From Bacillota bacterium (GTDB lineage Bacteria > Bacillota > Clostridia > Christensenellales > Aristaeellaceae), in assembly GCA_023459275.1 (NCBI GenBank), contig JAEWVC010000101.1, forward strand, positions 32,975 through 96,974: a stretch of DNA of 64,000 bases, in the 5' to 3' direction. A program made the position numbers and the translations under genes. The notes below the pieces were generated by a model. The model saw only the letters and a program-made list of their open reading frames with translations. It was not told the DNA's origin and ran no database searches. Below, in pieces: positions 7,518 to 16,228 of the stretch (position 1 is its first letter; every line of letters starts with the position of its first letter).

Positions 7518-9581
7518 TCATACGTTTTGCTGGGTGCGGCCCTGCTCCTGGGTAGGCGCCGCCTCACCCAGGACGATGCCGTACATCCTTTGCGCAAGCT
7601 TTTCCATGGCTTGCGTCAGTTCCGCGTAAGGCACGTTGCACAGGGTGATCAGGCCGTGCTGCATGCACTCTCCGTCAAAGCGGCCCAGCACCGGCTGGTC
7701 GTTCATTTCAAAGTAATGGGCGCCAATGCTTGCGGGATGGGCCATGGCCTGCTCCATGTAATACACGCACGCTTTCGTGCGCTCCGCCTGGCCGTAGGCC
7801 CGGACAAGGCCTGTGGCAATATTGCATGCGTCATCCGCCGTGATATGCCATTCTCCCACAAGGCCGGGCCGCGTATCCTTCTGGGCCACGATGTCAAAGC
7901 GGGGAGCGGGGTCCGTTTGGTAGCAGTTGAAGGAACAGACGTCAAAATGGGCGTTGCCCGCAAATTCGTTGGGGGTCAGCCTGGCGTAGCGCATGCCCAG
8001 GTTCAGGTGGTGGGGGTCCACCTCCCGCAAAGCCTTGGAAGGCACGGCACTGTATTTGGCGATCAGGATATCCCGGAACGCCTCCAGGTCTGCGTTGGAA
8101 GCCTCCGTCAGTTTGTCCGCTCCCACGATCGGGGTCTGCAGATCCTCAAAGCCTCCAAGAGAAAGGCCCCAAGCCGCGTTTAGCCTGCCGACATCCCCGG
8201 CGTAGCGCTCCTTTAGGAAGGTGATGAGTTCATCCTTGCTGTACAGGCGGCCTGGATAGGCCAGCACCCGTTCCGCCGGGTTGACTGAAGCCTGGAAAAG
8301 CCATTCCGGCTCATTGGTGATAAAGTAGCCGATCATGTAGGGATTGCCCGCAAAGGGGGAAAGCTGGGCCTCTGCGAACCGCTTTGCCCCCTCCTCGTAT
8401 TCCGGGCTGAACACATCGGGGAAATCCCTGTAGATGCATACCTTTGTCAGCGGAAATTCCTTCAGCGTCCACACAAAGGGGATGGCGGCCTTTTGGAGGT
8501 ACTCCTCCACGCGTTCATCCAGGTAATTGTTCACGCCAACGCCAATGGTGTTGATGCCCCAGCGCTTGAGCCTGGCGGCGTTGATCAGGACCCATGCATC
8601 CCACCAGCCCTCCGCGCCGAAGGCGCGGATCATGTTGGCCCTGGCAAAGTTGAACATCCACCGGCCCTTGCCGCTTTCCTTGCCATTGCGCTTTGCGAAC
8701 TCCGCAATTTCCGAAGCCTCCGTCCAGCAATCCCTCCAGGTGGGGTCGCTTAGGTCGGGCAGCCAGTCGAACATGGTCTCCATCCCGTCCACAAAGCCGT
8801 GCACGCCCATGCGGGAGCCGTAGCATACGCCGTTGCTGTAAAAGGCGTACCCGTCCGGGTCCACAAGCCACCAGCGTTTCCCGTCGTGATGGGTGTGGAA
8901 AAAGCCCGTGGCGTCAAAGCGGAGCCCGGTATAGCCGCCAAAGCGGCTCCAGCCCTCCGGATAACCCTTGGCCTCTTTTGCTTTTTCCAATTCACTCTGC
9001 AGATAAGCAGCCAGTGCGCCGGTGCTGTGCATTTTGGCCGGCCACTCGTACCCTTTGCGCTGGCCCATTTCATCCACCATAGGCGCGCCCTTGATGCGCA
9101 TATCCGGCAGCTTGTCCTCAAGCCACAGGCCGTACAGCTCAAAGCGCCGGCAGCCGTCATTCTGCTTCAGACGGATGCGGATTTCATCCACGCGGCTGAT
9201 GTGCGTGGGCTCGCCGTGCACATGCCCCTTGAGGGTGCCGGGGTAGGTGGGCAGAAAGAACCGGTGGGAGTCCAGTTCCGTAAGCTTGACCGTCAATTTC
9301 ACGCGGCGGGTGGGGATCATAAAGTAGCTGGTGGAGAGCACCTTCTCCCCTTCGCCGGTATGCTGCACAAAATCAAAGTACATCACCGGCATCCAATCCA
9401 TATCCACGCAAAATTCCATGGCCAGGTAATCCTGCTCATGGAACGTAACGCCGCTGTCCGCCTTGGGAAGGGACAGGCAGAAGGAGCCGTCCTCCAAGGG
9501 CAGAATAGCGATGCCCTCCGCCGTTTCGCAGGGCGTTCCCCCGAGGGGAACAAGCTTGGAAAGCGCGATTTCCCTTCGCAT
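7518..9581 (-). CDS. GH-A clan glycoside hydrolase, agarase/beta-galactosidase-like
   Basis: 687 residues from the start at 9581, chosen because AAGGAG lies 8 nt before it and the 11 earlier codons have no ribosome site. An N-terminal carbohydrate-binding-like sandwich (~1-190) is followed by a TIM barrel resembling GH50-type agarase relatives: DATGFFHTHHDGKRWWLVDPDG, RWGINTIGVGVN, GYFITNEPEWLF and RPGLVGEWHI. The clan GH-A acid/base should be Glu424 (NEP) and the nucleophile Glu577 (GEW). There is no signal peptide, so it likely acts on imported oligosaccharide. It is cotranscribed with the transporter and the DUF6259-like protein. The family is tentative, and agar need not be the substrate. 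Confidence 0.75.
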   Translation of the reverse strand: MRREIALSKLVPLGGTPCETAEGIAILPLEDGSFCLSLPKADSGVTFHEQDYLAMEFCVDMDWMPVMYFDFVQHTGEGEKVLSTSYFMIPTRRVKLTVKLTELDSHRFFLPTYPGTLKGHVHGEPTHISRVDEIRIRLKQNDGCRRFELYGLWLEDKLPDMRIKGAPMVDEMGQRKGYEWPAKMHSTGALAAYLQSELEKAKEAKGYPEGWSRFGGYTGLRFDATGFFHTHHDGKRWWLVDPDGYAFYSNGVCYGSRMGVHGFVDGMETMFDWLPDLSDPTWRDCWTEASEIAEFAKRNGKESGKGRWMFNFARANMIRAFGAEGWWDAWVLINAARLKRWGINTIGVGVNNYLDERVEEYLQKAAIPFVWTLKEFPLTKVCIYRDFPDVFSPEYEEGAKRFAEAQLSPFAGNPYMIGYFITNEPEWLFQASVNPAERVLAYPGRLYSKDELITFLKERYAGDVGRLNAAWGLSLGGFEDLQTPIVGADKLTEASNADLEAFRDILIAKYSAVPSKALREVDPHHLNLGMRYARLTPNEFAGNAHFDVCSFNCYQTDPAPRFDIVAQKDTRPGLVGEWHITADDACNIATGLVRAYGQAERTKACVYYMEQAMAHPASIGAHYFEMNDQPVLGRFDGECMQHGLITLCNVPYAELTQAMEKLAQRMYGIVLGEAAPTQEQGRTQQNV

Positions 9582-9606
9582 GCTGTTTCTCCTTTTGAAA
9601 TAGGCA

Positions 9607-9684
9607 GCGCCCACGGGCGGCCCGGGGCGCTGCTTCGGCGGGCACAGCCGCCGTGTTTCCCGCCTCCGCGCATCCCGTGGGCGC
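9607..9684 (-). promoter_or_regulatory. intercistronic long-range stem-loop after the solute-binding gene
   Basis: Perfect 11-bp inverted repeat (9607-9617 with 9674-9684) enclosing a GC-rich, self-complementary interior, located between the solute-binding protein gene and the hydrolase gene. No T-run follows it. This is the usual place for a 3'-stabilising or partial-termination hairpin that raises binding-protein mRNA relative to downstream genes. Confidence 0.55.
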
Positions 9685-9713
9685 AGCTTGAGTCATCTGA
9701 AACGGTATGGGAA

Positions 9714-11207
9714 TTATTGGGCCGCCTGCGCCGCCATCTGCGCCGCATAGGCTTCGGTGGCTTCGGCTTCATATTCCAGGCCGCCCTCCTCGTCCCAGCG
9801 GGAGACAAAGGCCTGGTATTCCGCGTCCACATCGCCGGTGGTGACGATCAATTGGGCGAAAGCCTCCATGGTGATGTCCTTCAGCGTCGAACCGTATTCG
9901 CGGTCGGCTTCCAGGGTCTTGATGATCTTGGGATAGGCGATGCCGTATTCGCGGGCCAGCGCCTGGCCGTCACGGGTGAGCTGGTTCATGGTGCGCAATT
10001 CGGCGTTGTTGGCGGGGAAGCCCCTCCAGTAGACAAAGGCGCCGTCCGCGCGGTGGGTTGCGGAGTCGGTGTAGGGATCCAGCTTCTTATAGGTGCCGGC
10101 AGCCTTATCCGCCCACGCATAGTGCAGCCCTTCCACGCCCAGGTATGTCAGTTCATCGCCCTCTTCGCTGAAGAGGTAATTCAGCAGCTCCATGGCCTTT
10201 TCGGGATACTTGGTGGTGGAGGAAATCACGGTGGACAGGGTGTAGCGGGGATACTGCTTGATGGGGCCGCCCTGGCCGCCGGGGCCGGCGATGATGGCAA
10301 AGTCAAAGGTGGGCGGCGGGGTTTCCGTATAGCGGCCGGGCATCCAGTTGTTGGTGGTCCCCACATCCTGGAAGTCAAACGCGCCGACGCGGCCGGTCCA
10401 CAGCTTTTCAAAGGCGCTCATCAGGGGAATGGTGGCAAAATCGGGGTCCAGAATGCCTTCCTGGTATAGCTTGCGCAGGTACTTGATGGCATCCAGGTAC
10501 AGGGGAGCTTTCATGTAAGTGGTTACGGTGCCGTCTTCCATCTGGTACGGCTTATCCACGCAGATGCCATACGCGCCGAAGATGTGTTCAAAGGTGCGCA
10601 TGCCGGCCATGGAACCCACATAGCCGATGGTATCATTCTGGCCGTTGCCGTCGGGATCATTGAAGGTGAAGGCCTTCAGCACCTCATACAGCTCATCCAG
10701 GTTGGTGGGCATGGAAAGCCCCAGCTTGCTGAGCCAGTCGGTGCGGATGGACAGGTTGGAGGCGTAGTCCAGGGAGGCGGGGAACACGGCGTACACGCCG
10801 TCCTTCTGGTTGACGGGGCTGTTATGCAGCACATCGCCGATCTCGGCCATAATGCTTTCGCCCTTGGCGGCCAAAAGCTCGTCCAGCTTAAGCAGCATGC
10901 CCTGATCGCGGAAATCTTCCGCTGCGATCTTGTCGCCGTCAATCTGGAACACATCGGGCAGCGTACGGGATGCCACCAGGGTATTCAGCTTGGCTGTGTA
11001 ATCGGCCAGGGGCACAGAGATCACGTTGAGCTTGATGCCCAGTTTCTCCTCGATGGCCCGGAGCACGGAGTTGTTTTCTGTGGGTGTGTTGTCCCCGGAC
11101 AGCATGATGGTCAGCACGGGCGTTTCGTCCGCCAACGCCGCCGTCATGCCGGAGAACAGCATCGCGCAAAGGCACAGGACCAGGAGCACCGACAGGCTTC
11201 TTTTCAT
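9714..11207 (-). CDS. ABC transporter extracellular solute-binding protein (LplA/family 1-like)
   Basis: A 497-residue secreted sugar-binding protein, third gene of the uptake operon, with AAGGAGG before the ATG. The signal peptide runs to about residue 27. It has cysteines in the hydrophobic core but no clear lipobox, and the best cleavage looks like ALA/DE for signal peptidase I, which is unusual for a Gram-positive binding protein. The mature part carries the type-1 binding-protein pattern (VLTIMLSGDNTPTENNSVLRA, LPDVFQIDGDKIAAED, LGLSMPTNLDELYEVLKAF). It should deliver an oligosaccharide to the permease pair encoded upstream. The ATPase is not in the window, as is normal when a shared MsmK-type ATPase is used. 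Confidence 0.88.
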   Translation of the reverse strand: MKRSLSVLLVLCLCAMLFSGMTAALADETPVLTIMLSGDNTPTENNSVLRAIEEKLGIKLNVISVPLADYTAKLNTLVASRTLPDVFQIDGDKIAAEDFRDQGMLLKLDELLAAKGESIMAEIGDVLHNSPVNQKDGVYAVFPASLDYASNLSIRTDWLSKLGLSMPTNLDELYEVLKAFTFNDPDGNGQNDTIGYVGSMAGMRTFEHIFGAYGICVDKPYQMEDGTVTTYMKAPLYLDAIKYLRKLYQEGILDPDFATIPLMSAFEKLWTGRVGAFDFQDVGTTNNWMPGRYTETPPPTFDFAIIAGPGGQGGPIKQYPRYTLSTVISSTTKYPEKAMELLNYLFSEEGDELTYLGVEGLHYAWADKAAGTYKKLDPYTDSATHRADGAFVYWRGFPANNAELRTMNQLTRDGQALAREYGIAYPKIIKTLEADREYGSTLKDITMEAFAQLIVTTGDVDAEYQAFVSRWDEEGGLEYEAEATEAYAAQMAAQAAQ

Positions 11208-11241
11208 GGGGGAACCTCCTTCTAAATAGATGGTATTGTTT

Positions 11242-12126
11242 TCAACCCTTCACTGCGCCTACCGTGATGCCTTTGGTATAGTAGCGCTGCAGAAAGGGAT
11301 AGACCACAAGGACGGGGATCACCGATACGGCGATGGTGGCCATCTTCATGCTCTCTTCGCTGAGCCGGGAGGCTTCGCTTAAATTGTCCACCCCGGCGAG
11401 GGAGTTGAGCGCACCGGTGGAAGCCATGAGTTTGCGCAGATAAACCTGCAGGATTTCCAAAGAAGTGGAATTGATGTACAGTACGCCGTCCAGGTAAGCG
11501 TTCCAGTTGGCCACGCCGTAGAACATGGTCACCGCCGCCAGGGCCGGGGTGGAAACGGGCAGGATGATGCGGAAGAGCACCGTGAAGGAATTGGCCCCGT
11601 CCAGGTGGGCGCTTTCCTCCAGGGAGTCGGGAATGGACTGGAAGTAGTTGCGCAGGATGAACATGTTGTAGGCGTTCATGGCGTTGGGCAGGACCAGCGC
11701 CCAGAAGGTGTCCACCATGCCGTATGCCTGCACCGTAAGGAAGGTGGGGATCATGCCTCCGGTAAACAGCATGGTGAAAAAGATCATCATGGAGAGGCCG
11801 CCGCGCCCCCGCAGGCGCCTCAGCGAGAGGGGATAGGCCGTCAGCGCGGTAAGCAGCATGCTGATGGCCGTGCCAATAACCGTGCGCAAAATGGTGTTGC
11901 GGTAGGCCACATAAATCTGGCTGGTCTTGAAGATCATCTTGTAAGCCAGCAGGTCAAACTGCCTGGGCCAGAAGAACAGCCCGCCTGACATGGCCGCCCG
12001 GGAATCGCTGGCCGAATACATCAAAACATGCCAGAAGGGGTAAACGGTTGTAAAACAAAACATAATCAGCAGCGTTACAACAATGGCATGCCCCGCTTTT
12101 TCGGCGGGCGTTTTTTTGATATGCAC
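11242..12126 (-). CDS. carbohydrate ABC transporter permease, YtcP type
   Basis: A 294-residue inner-membrane permease with about six membrane segments and the EAA loop (IPDSLEESAHLDGANSFTVL). It ends GITVGAVKG, the usual C-terminus of YtcP proteins. It starts at a GTG preceded by GGGGGAG, 18 bp after the LplB-type partner. It forms the translocation channel with that partner for the sugar bound by the next gene's product. Confidence 0.93.
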   Translation of the reverse strand: MHIKKTPAEKAGHAIVVTLLIMFCFTTVYPFWHVLMYSASDSRAAMSGGLFFWPRQFDLLAYKMIFKTSQIYVAYRNTILRTVIGTAISMLLTALTAYPLSLRRLRGRGGLSMMIFFTMLFTGGMIPTFLTVQAYGMVDTFWALVLPNAMNAYNMFILRNYFQSIPDSLEESAHLDGANSFTVLFRIILPVSTPALAAVTMFYGVANWNAYLDGVLYINSTSLEILQVYLRKLMASTGALNSLAGVDNLSEASRLSEESMKMATIAVSVIPVLVVYPFLQRYYTKGITVGAVKG

Positions 12127-12144
12127 AAAACCGCTCCCCCTTTC

Positions 12145-13107
12145 TTACATGATGCCGCTGTCGGGATCAATCTTTTTGGCAACGTAATTTGTAACCAGCA
12201 CCAGCACCAGCCCGATAAAGGACTGGAACAGGCCGGCGGCCGTGGCCTGGGAAAACTTCTGCTGCTCCATGCCGATCTTGTACACATAGGTGTCAATGAT
12301 ATCCGCTACGGAAACCACCAGGTAATTGGAAATGGCAAAGATCTGGTCAAACCCCGCGAACATCATTTCTCCCACCCGGAAGATCAGAAGCACCACAATG
12401 GTGGAACGGATGGAGGATAGGGTAATATGCCACAGCTGCCGCCAGTGGCCCGCCCCGTCGATTTGGGCGGCTTCATACAGTTGCTGGTCGATGCCCACAA
12501 TGGCGGCCAGATATACGATGGTGCCCATCCCGGCGCCTTTCCAGATGTGGGAAATCACAATCACCCAGAGGAAGGTTTCCTTCTGCCCCATGATGTTCAC
12601 TAGCTGGCCTTTGTATCCCAGCGCTTTTGCAATGCCGGGAATGGCGCCGCTGGTGGTGTTGAACATGGCGAACAGGAGGCCGTTGATAACCACCCAGGAT
12701 ACGAAATTCGGGAGGATGACCGCGGTTTGTATGGTCTTTCTGGCTTTGCTGCGGGTGACTTCGTTGATCATCAGTGCCAGGATCAGTGCGGAAGGAAACC
12801 CCAGCACCAGTTTCAGCACGCTGATGGTGATATTGTTCTTTAAGGCCCTGATAAAGGCGGACTTGGAAAAAAGCCACACAAACTGGTCCCATCCAACAAA
12901 GGGCGCGTCGGAAAAGCCCTTGAAAACGCTGTAATCCCTGAAGGCAATGGTGACGCCGTACATGGGAACATACTTGAACAGGATAAAATACAGTATCCCC
13001 GGCACAAGCATCAGATAAAGCAGGGCGTCCCGCCGCATATCTCTTCCAAGGCCTTTGTACGGCCTTGGAATAAGACGGGTCCCCCTCTTTTTCCGGTCTG
13101 CCGACAT
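12145..13107 (-). CDS. carbohydrate ABC transporter permease, LplB type
   Basis: A 320-residue permease, first gene of the minus-strand uptake operon, with CGGAGG before the ATG. It has a short basic N-terminus, six predicted membrane segments, and the EAA loop in IDQQLYEAAQIDGAGHWRQL. The LplB signature region WKGAGMGTIVYLAAI is clear. A consensus promoter lies 40-70 bp upstream. It pairs with the following YtcP-type subunit. Confidence 0.93.
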   Translation of the reverse strand: MSADRKKRGTRLIPRPYKGLGRDMRRDALLYLMLVPGILYFILFKYVPMYGVTIAFRDYSVFKGFSDAPFVGWDQFVWLFSKSAFIRALKNNITISVLKLVLGFPSALILALMINEVTRSKARKTIQTAVILPNFVSWVVINGLLFAMFNTTSGAIPGIAKALGYKGQLVNIMGQKETFLWVIVISHIWKGAGMGTIVYLAAIVGIDQQLYEAAQIDGAGHWRQLWHITLSSIRSTIVVLLIFRVGEMMFAGFDQIFAISNYLVVSVADIIDTYVYKIGMEQQKFSQATAAGLFQSFIGLVLVLVTNYVAKKIDPDSGIM

Positions 13108-13145
13108 ATTGATTCATTCCTCCGAACGCTGCTTCAGATAAACGG

Positions 13146-13175
13146 ATTATACCCTATACCTCCCGGTGATGTCAA
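13146..13175 (-). promoter_or_regulatory. sigma-A promoter of the uptake/hydrolase operon
   Basis: On the minus strand TTGACA (13170-13175), an 18-bp spacer and TATAAT (13146-13151): a full consensus match in both boxes. The 200-bp divergent intergenic region to the plus-strand promoter is AT-rich and is the likely regulatory target of the RpiR-type protein encoded downstream. Confidence 0.85.
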
Positions 13176-13370
13176 CAGGATTATTTCAAAGTTTGTCATT
13201 TATTTTTGAAAGTAATTTTGTATCCAAATATACCCACCTGCCAATATGATGCTACATAAATTCCATATAATGAATAGTAATCATGCAGATTTGCTACGAA
13301 AAGCATATCAGAGTTCAACCGTACTATCCGTAAAAAATTTCAAATACAAAAATAAAATATGAATATATTC

Positions 13371-13400
13371 TTGACATCCCATGGGCTTGAAGATTATAAT
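13371..13400 (+). promoter_or_regulatory. sigma-A promoter of the sugar catabolic operon
   Basis: TTGACA (13371-13376), 18-bp spacer, TATAAT (13395-13400). This promoter overlaps the first possible start codon of the downstream frame (13381), which shows that translation must begin later, at 13456. A GC-rich self-complementary stretch (13416-13436, CCGCGG at both ends) lies in the short leader and may be an operator or RNA hairpin. Confidence 0.85.
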
Positions 13401-13455
13401 GGCATCAATCAATAACCGCGGCGCGCCGCCCGCGGGCAGAATTGAGGGACATTCC

Positions 13456-15309
13456 ATGAGCTTCATGTACAACCCCTATCCGTATGACGATCCCAACGCC
13501 ATCAATCCTATCCAGGTGGATCCCGCCCTTCGCGGCACAATTGTCGCCGGTACGGCCCAGGCCGCAAAAACCCTGGCCCAGGACGCCGCGAAGATTATTG
13601 GCGAAAAGGGGCGCTGCATCATCGCCATCGACGGCTACATCAGCGCGCCGATGTCTCTGCTGGCCACCCAGACAGCCCGGGCGCTGCTCCAGGCAGGCGT
13701 TCCCACCCAGCTTACCGGCACCCTGGAATTGTATAAGGAAGAGAAGGAACTGTCGCGGCAGCTGCTTGCCTATCTGCCGGAGGACAGGGAAACCGATCCG
13801 CCCCTTTTATATGGGCGGCTCTACCACGGCGGCTATGAGAGCCTTATGCAAAAGGATAAGACCGACGCTTTGGCGAATCAATTGGCGGCATTCCAAAAGC
13901 AAGGCGGCGGCGCGCTGATCCTCCACGGGAACGGCTGCCTGGCGGACACCTTTTCCGCTTATGCCGACATCCGCGTTTATGTGGACATGACGCAAAAGCG
14001 CACCGTCCTGAACATCAAAGCGGGTTTCACGGGAAACCTGGGTTTTGCAAGCCCCAAGCCGTACAACGCCACGCTGCGCCACGCCTATTATGTGGATTTT
14101 GAAATCGCCGGGGCCCTGCGTGGCAAACTGATACGGGAAAAGGCGCTTGCCTATTACGTGGCGGGCGATGTTCCGGAGGCCATGCAGCTTGTGCCGTTCT
14201 CAGCGTATCTTTCCATTTGCCAAACGCTTGTGCGCTCCCCCTTCCGCTGCCGTCCCGTTTATATCGAGGGCGTGTGGGGCGGGTTTTATGTCAAACACCT
14301 GCGGAACCTGCCGGAGGGCATGCGCAACTGTGCCTGGGTGTTCGACCTGATCCCCATGGAGGTTTCCATTGTGGCGGATATGGACGGGCTCCAGCTGGAG
14401 ATGCCCTACTACGGCTTTGTGCAAACCGTGGGCGGCGAACTGATGGGGGAGGCCTGCCTGAAAAAATTCGACGGCTACTTTCCCATCCGCTTCAATTATG
14501 ATGATACCTTCCATGCCAGCGGGAACATGTCCATCCAGTGCCATCCCGACAGCGAGTATGTAAAGAAAAACAACAACGAGCTGGGGCGGCAGGACGAAAG
14601 CTATTATATCGTGGCAACCGGCCAGGGCGCCAAAACCTATTGCGGGTTTCAAAATGGCTGCGACGTGGAAGAATTCATTGCCCAGGTGAAGCGCTCCGAG
14701 AAGGAAGGCACCCCCATTGACCACGACAAATATGTGTATTCGGCGGCCTCCAAGCCCGGCATGCAGTTCCTGCTGCCCGCCGGCACCATCCACGCTTCCG
14801 GCCGGAACCAGGTGATCCTGGAGATCGGCAGCCTCACCATCGGTTCCTACACCTATAAGATGTATGATTATCTGCGCAAGGACCTGGACGGAAAGCCCCG
14901 TCCCATCCACTCCTTCCATGGGGAAAGGGTGCTGCGCCGCGAACGGGATGCCGGCTGGGTCCGTGAGAACCTGATCCAGGATTCCCGCCTTGTCAGGGAG
15001 GAGGACGGCGGCAGGGAAATTATCGTCGGCGAGCATGAGCTTTTGTATTTTACCCTGCGGAACCTATGTTTTGACAAGCGGATGACCGACGAAACCAGTG
15101 ACCGCTTCCATGTGCTGGTGCTGGTGGAGGGCGAGCAGGTGCTGATCCGTTCCCTTTCGGACCCAAGCCGCTTCTTTGTACAGCATTACCTGGACATGGT
15201 GGTGGTTCCCGCCTCTTTTGGCAAATACGAAATCATCCATCAGGGGGTAGGCAGCGCCGTCGTGCATAAAACCATGCTGAGGGATGGATATGAAGACATC
15301 GTCCGCTGA
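13456..15309 (+). CDS. class I mannose-6-phosphate-isomerase-like protein with N-terminal extension
   Basis: 617 residues from the ATG at 13456 (GAGGGA 8 nt upstream); earlier starts fall inside the promoter. Residues ~20-200 resemble a nucleoside/uridine-kinase-like alpha/beta domain without a clear P-loop. The rest carries cupin-type phosphomannose isomerase features: VYIEGVWGGFYVKHLR, SGNMSIQCHPDSEY with the paired Gln and His metal ligands, and LPAGTIHASGRNQVILEIG with a further His and Glu. It probably isomerises a hexose phosphate produced by the neighbouring kinase. The fused N-terminal domain makes it about twice the length of ordinary ManA. First gene of a five-gene operon; overlaps the next start. 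Confidence 0.7.
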   Translation: MSFMYNPYPYDDPNAINPIQVDPALRGTIVAGTAQAAKTLAQDAAKIIGEKGRCIIAIDGYISAPMSLLATQTARALLQAGVPTQLTGTLELYKEEKELSRQLLAYLPEDRETDPPLLYGRLYHGGYESLMQKDKTDALANQLAAFQKQGGGALILHGNGCLADTFSAYADIRVYVDMTQKRTVLNIKAGFTGNLGFASPKPYNATLRHAYYVDFEIAGALRGKLIREKALAYYVAGDVPEAMQLVPFSAYLSICQTLVRSPFRCRPVYIEGVWGGFYVKHLRNLPEGMRNCAWVFDLIPMEVSIVADMDGLQLEMPYYGFVQTVGGELMGEACLKKFDGYFPIRFNYDDTFHASGNMSIQCHPDSEYVKKNNNELGRQDESYYIVATGQGAKTYCGFQNGCDVEEFIAQVKRSEKEGTPIDHDKYVYSAASKPGMQFLLPAGTIHASGRNQVILEIGSLTIGSYTYKMYDYLRKDLDGKPRPIHSFHGERVLRRERDAGWVRENLIQDSRLVREEDGGREIIVGEHELLYFTLRNLCFDKRMTDETSDRFHVLVLVEGEQVLIRSLSDPSRFFVQHYLDMVVVPASFGKYEIIHQGVGSAVVHKTMLRDGYEDIVR

Positions 15310-16192
15310 GTGCGTGCTGGCGCTGGACGCGGGGGGCACCGCCATCAAAGGCGCGCTGGTAACCCGGGAGAATGCGGTTTCGGACTTCTTTGAAATACCC
15401 GTCACGGAAAACGGCAGTGCCGAAGCCATCTTCGGCGCATTTGCGGCTGCGGGGGCAAGCGGCGCTAAAAGCGCCGCCGCCCGCGGCCTTTCCCTTTTGG
15501 GAGCCGGCGTGTGCATCCCGGGCCCTTTTGACTACAAAAACGGCGTCAGCCTGATGATCCACAAATACCAGGCGGTGCGCGGCATGCGGCTTGGCCCCCA
15601 TATCACAAAAGCGGTGCCTGGCCTGAAGGTCGGCTTTATGCACGACTCCTCTGCCTTCTTGCTGGGGGAAATGGCGGCAAGGCCTTATTCCGGCCGGGAT
15701 ATTTGTGCGGTGCTCATCGGCACGGGGCTGGGTTTTGCCTGCACAAAGGGCGGCCGGCTTTTTGAAAACGAAAACGGGGGCCCCGGCATCAGCATCTTCC
15801 GCCGCCCCTTCCGGGGGGAAACCGCCGAGGATTTCGTTTCCAAGCGGGGCATCCTCCGCGCCTATGCCCGCCTTGGCGGCACCGCCGCAGGCGTAAAAGA
15901 GATGGCGGAGCTGGCCCGCTTGGGGGACGGGGCCGCCCGAAAGGCCTTTGAGGAAACCGGGGAAGCGCTGGGGAATATTCTTGCCCCCATATTGCTGGAA
16001 AACCATTTTTCTTGTATGATTCTAGGAGGACAAATCGCCAAGGCCGGCGCATTGCTGGCAGCGCCCGCGCAGCGGTTTTTTGAAAAAAATCAGATCCCCT
16101 GCCAGGTGGAGGCCGCCCGGCACACCGATGAATCCCCGCTGATCGGCGCGGCAAAGTTGATTTTTGATGCCGATTTGCCCACCGGTCCCTGA
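15290..16192 (+). CDS. ROK-family sugar kinase
   Basis: A ~300-residue ROK protein. The N-terminal phosphate loop LALDAGGTAIKGAL and the catalytic Asp in FMHDSSAFLLGEM are present, as is the GTGLGFA motif. The zinc-binding CxCGxxGC signature of most ROK proteins is missing; the equivalent stretch reads ISIFRRPFRGETAEDF. No N-terminal helix-turn-helix exists, so it is a kinase rather than a repressor. The ATG at 15290 is better spaced from GAGGG than 15284; the gene overlaps the preceding one by 20 bp, implying translational coupling. It would phosphorylate the imported or released sugar. Confidence 0.82.
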   Translation: MKTSSAECVLALDAGGTAIKGALVTRENAVSDFFEIPVTENGSAEAIFGAFAAAGASGAKSAAARGLSLLGAGVCIPGPFDYKNGVSLMIHKYQAVRGMRLGPHITKAVPGLKVGFMHDSSAFLLGEMAARPYSGRDICAVLIGTGLGFACTKGGRLFENENGGPGISIFRRPFRGETAEDFVSKRGILRAYARLGGTAAGVKEMAELARLGDGAARKAFEETGEALGNILAPILLENHFSCMILGGQIAKAGALLAAPAQRFFEKNQIPCQVEAARHTDESPLIGAAKLIFDADLPTGP

Positions 16193-16228
16193 GGGTATTC
16201 CGCCGGGCCGTAAGAAGGAGCTGTTTGC

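Noticed and set aside
6330..8183. 617-codon plus-strand frame
   Set aside because: Antisense to the DUF6259-like and agarase-like genes; composition is a shadow of their codons and there is no ribosome site or motif.
8799..10469. 556-codon plus-strand frame
   Set aside because: Spans the antisense of two genes including their intergenic hairpin; not plausible as one protein.
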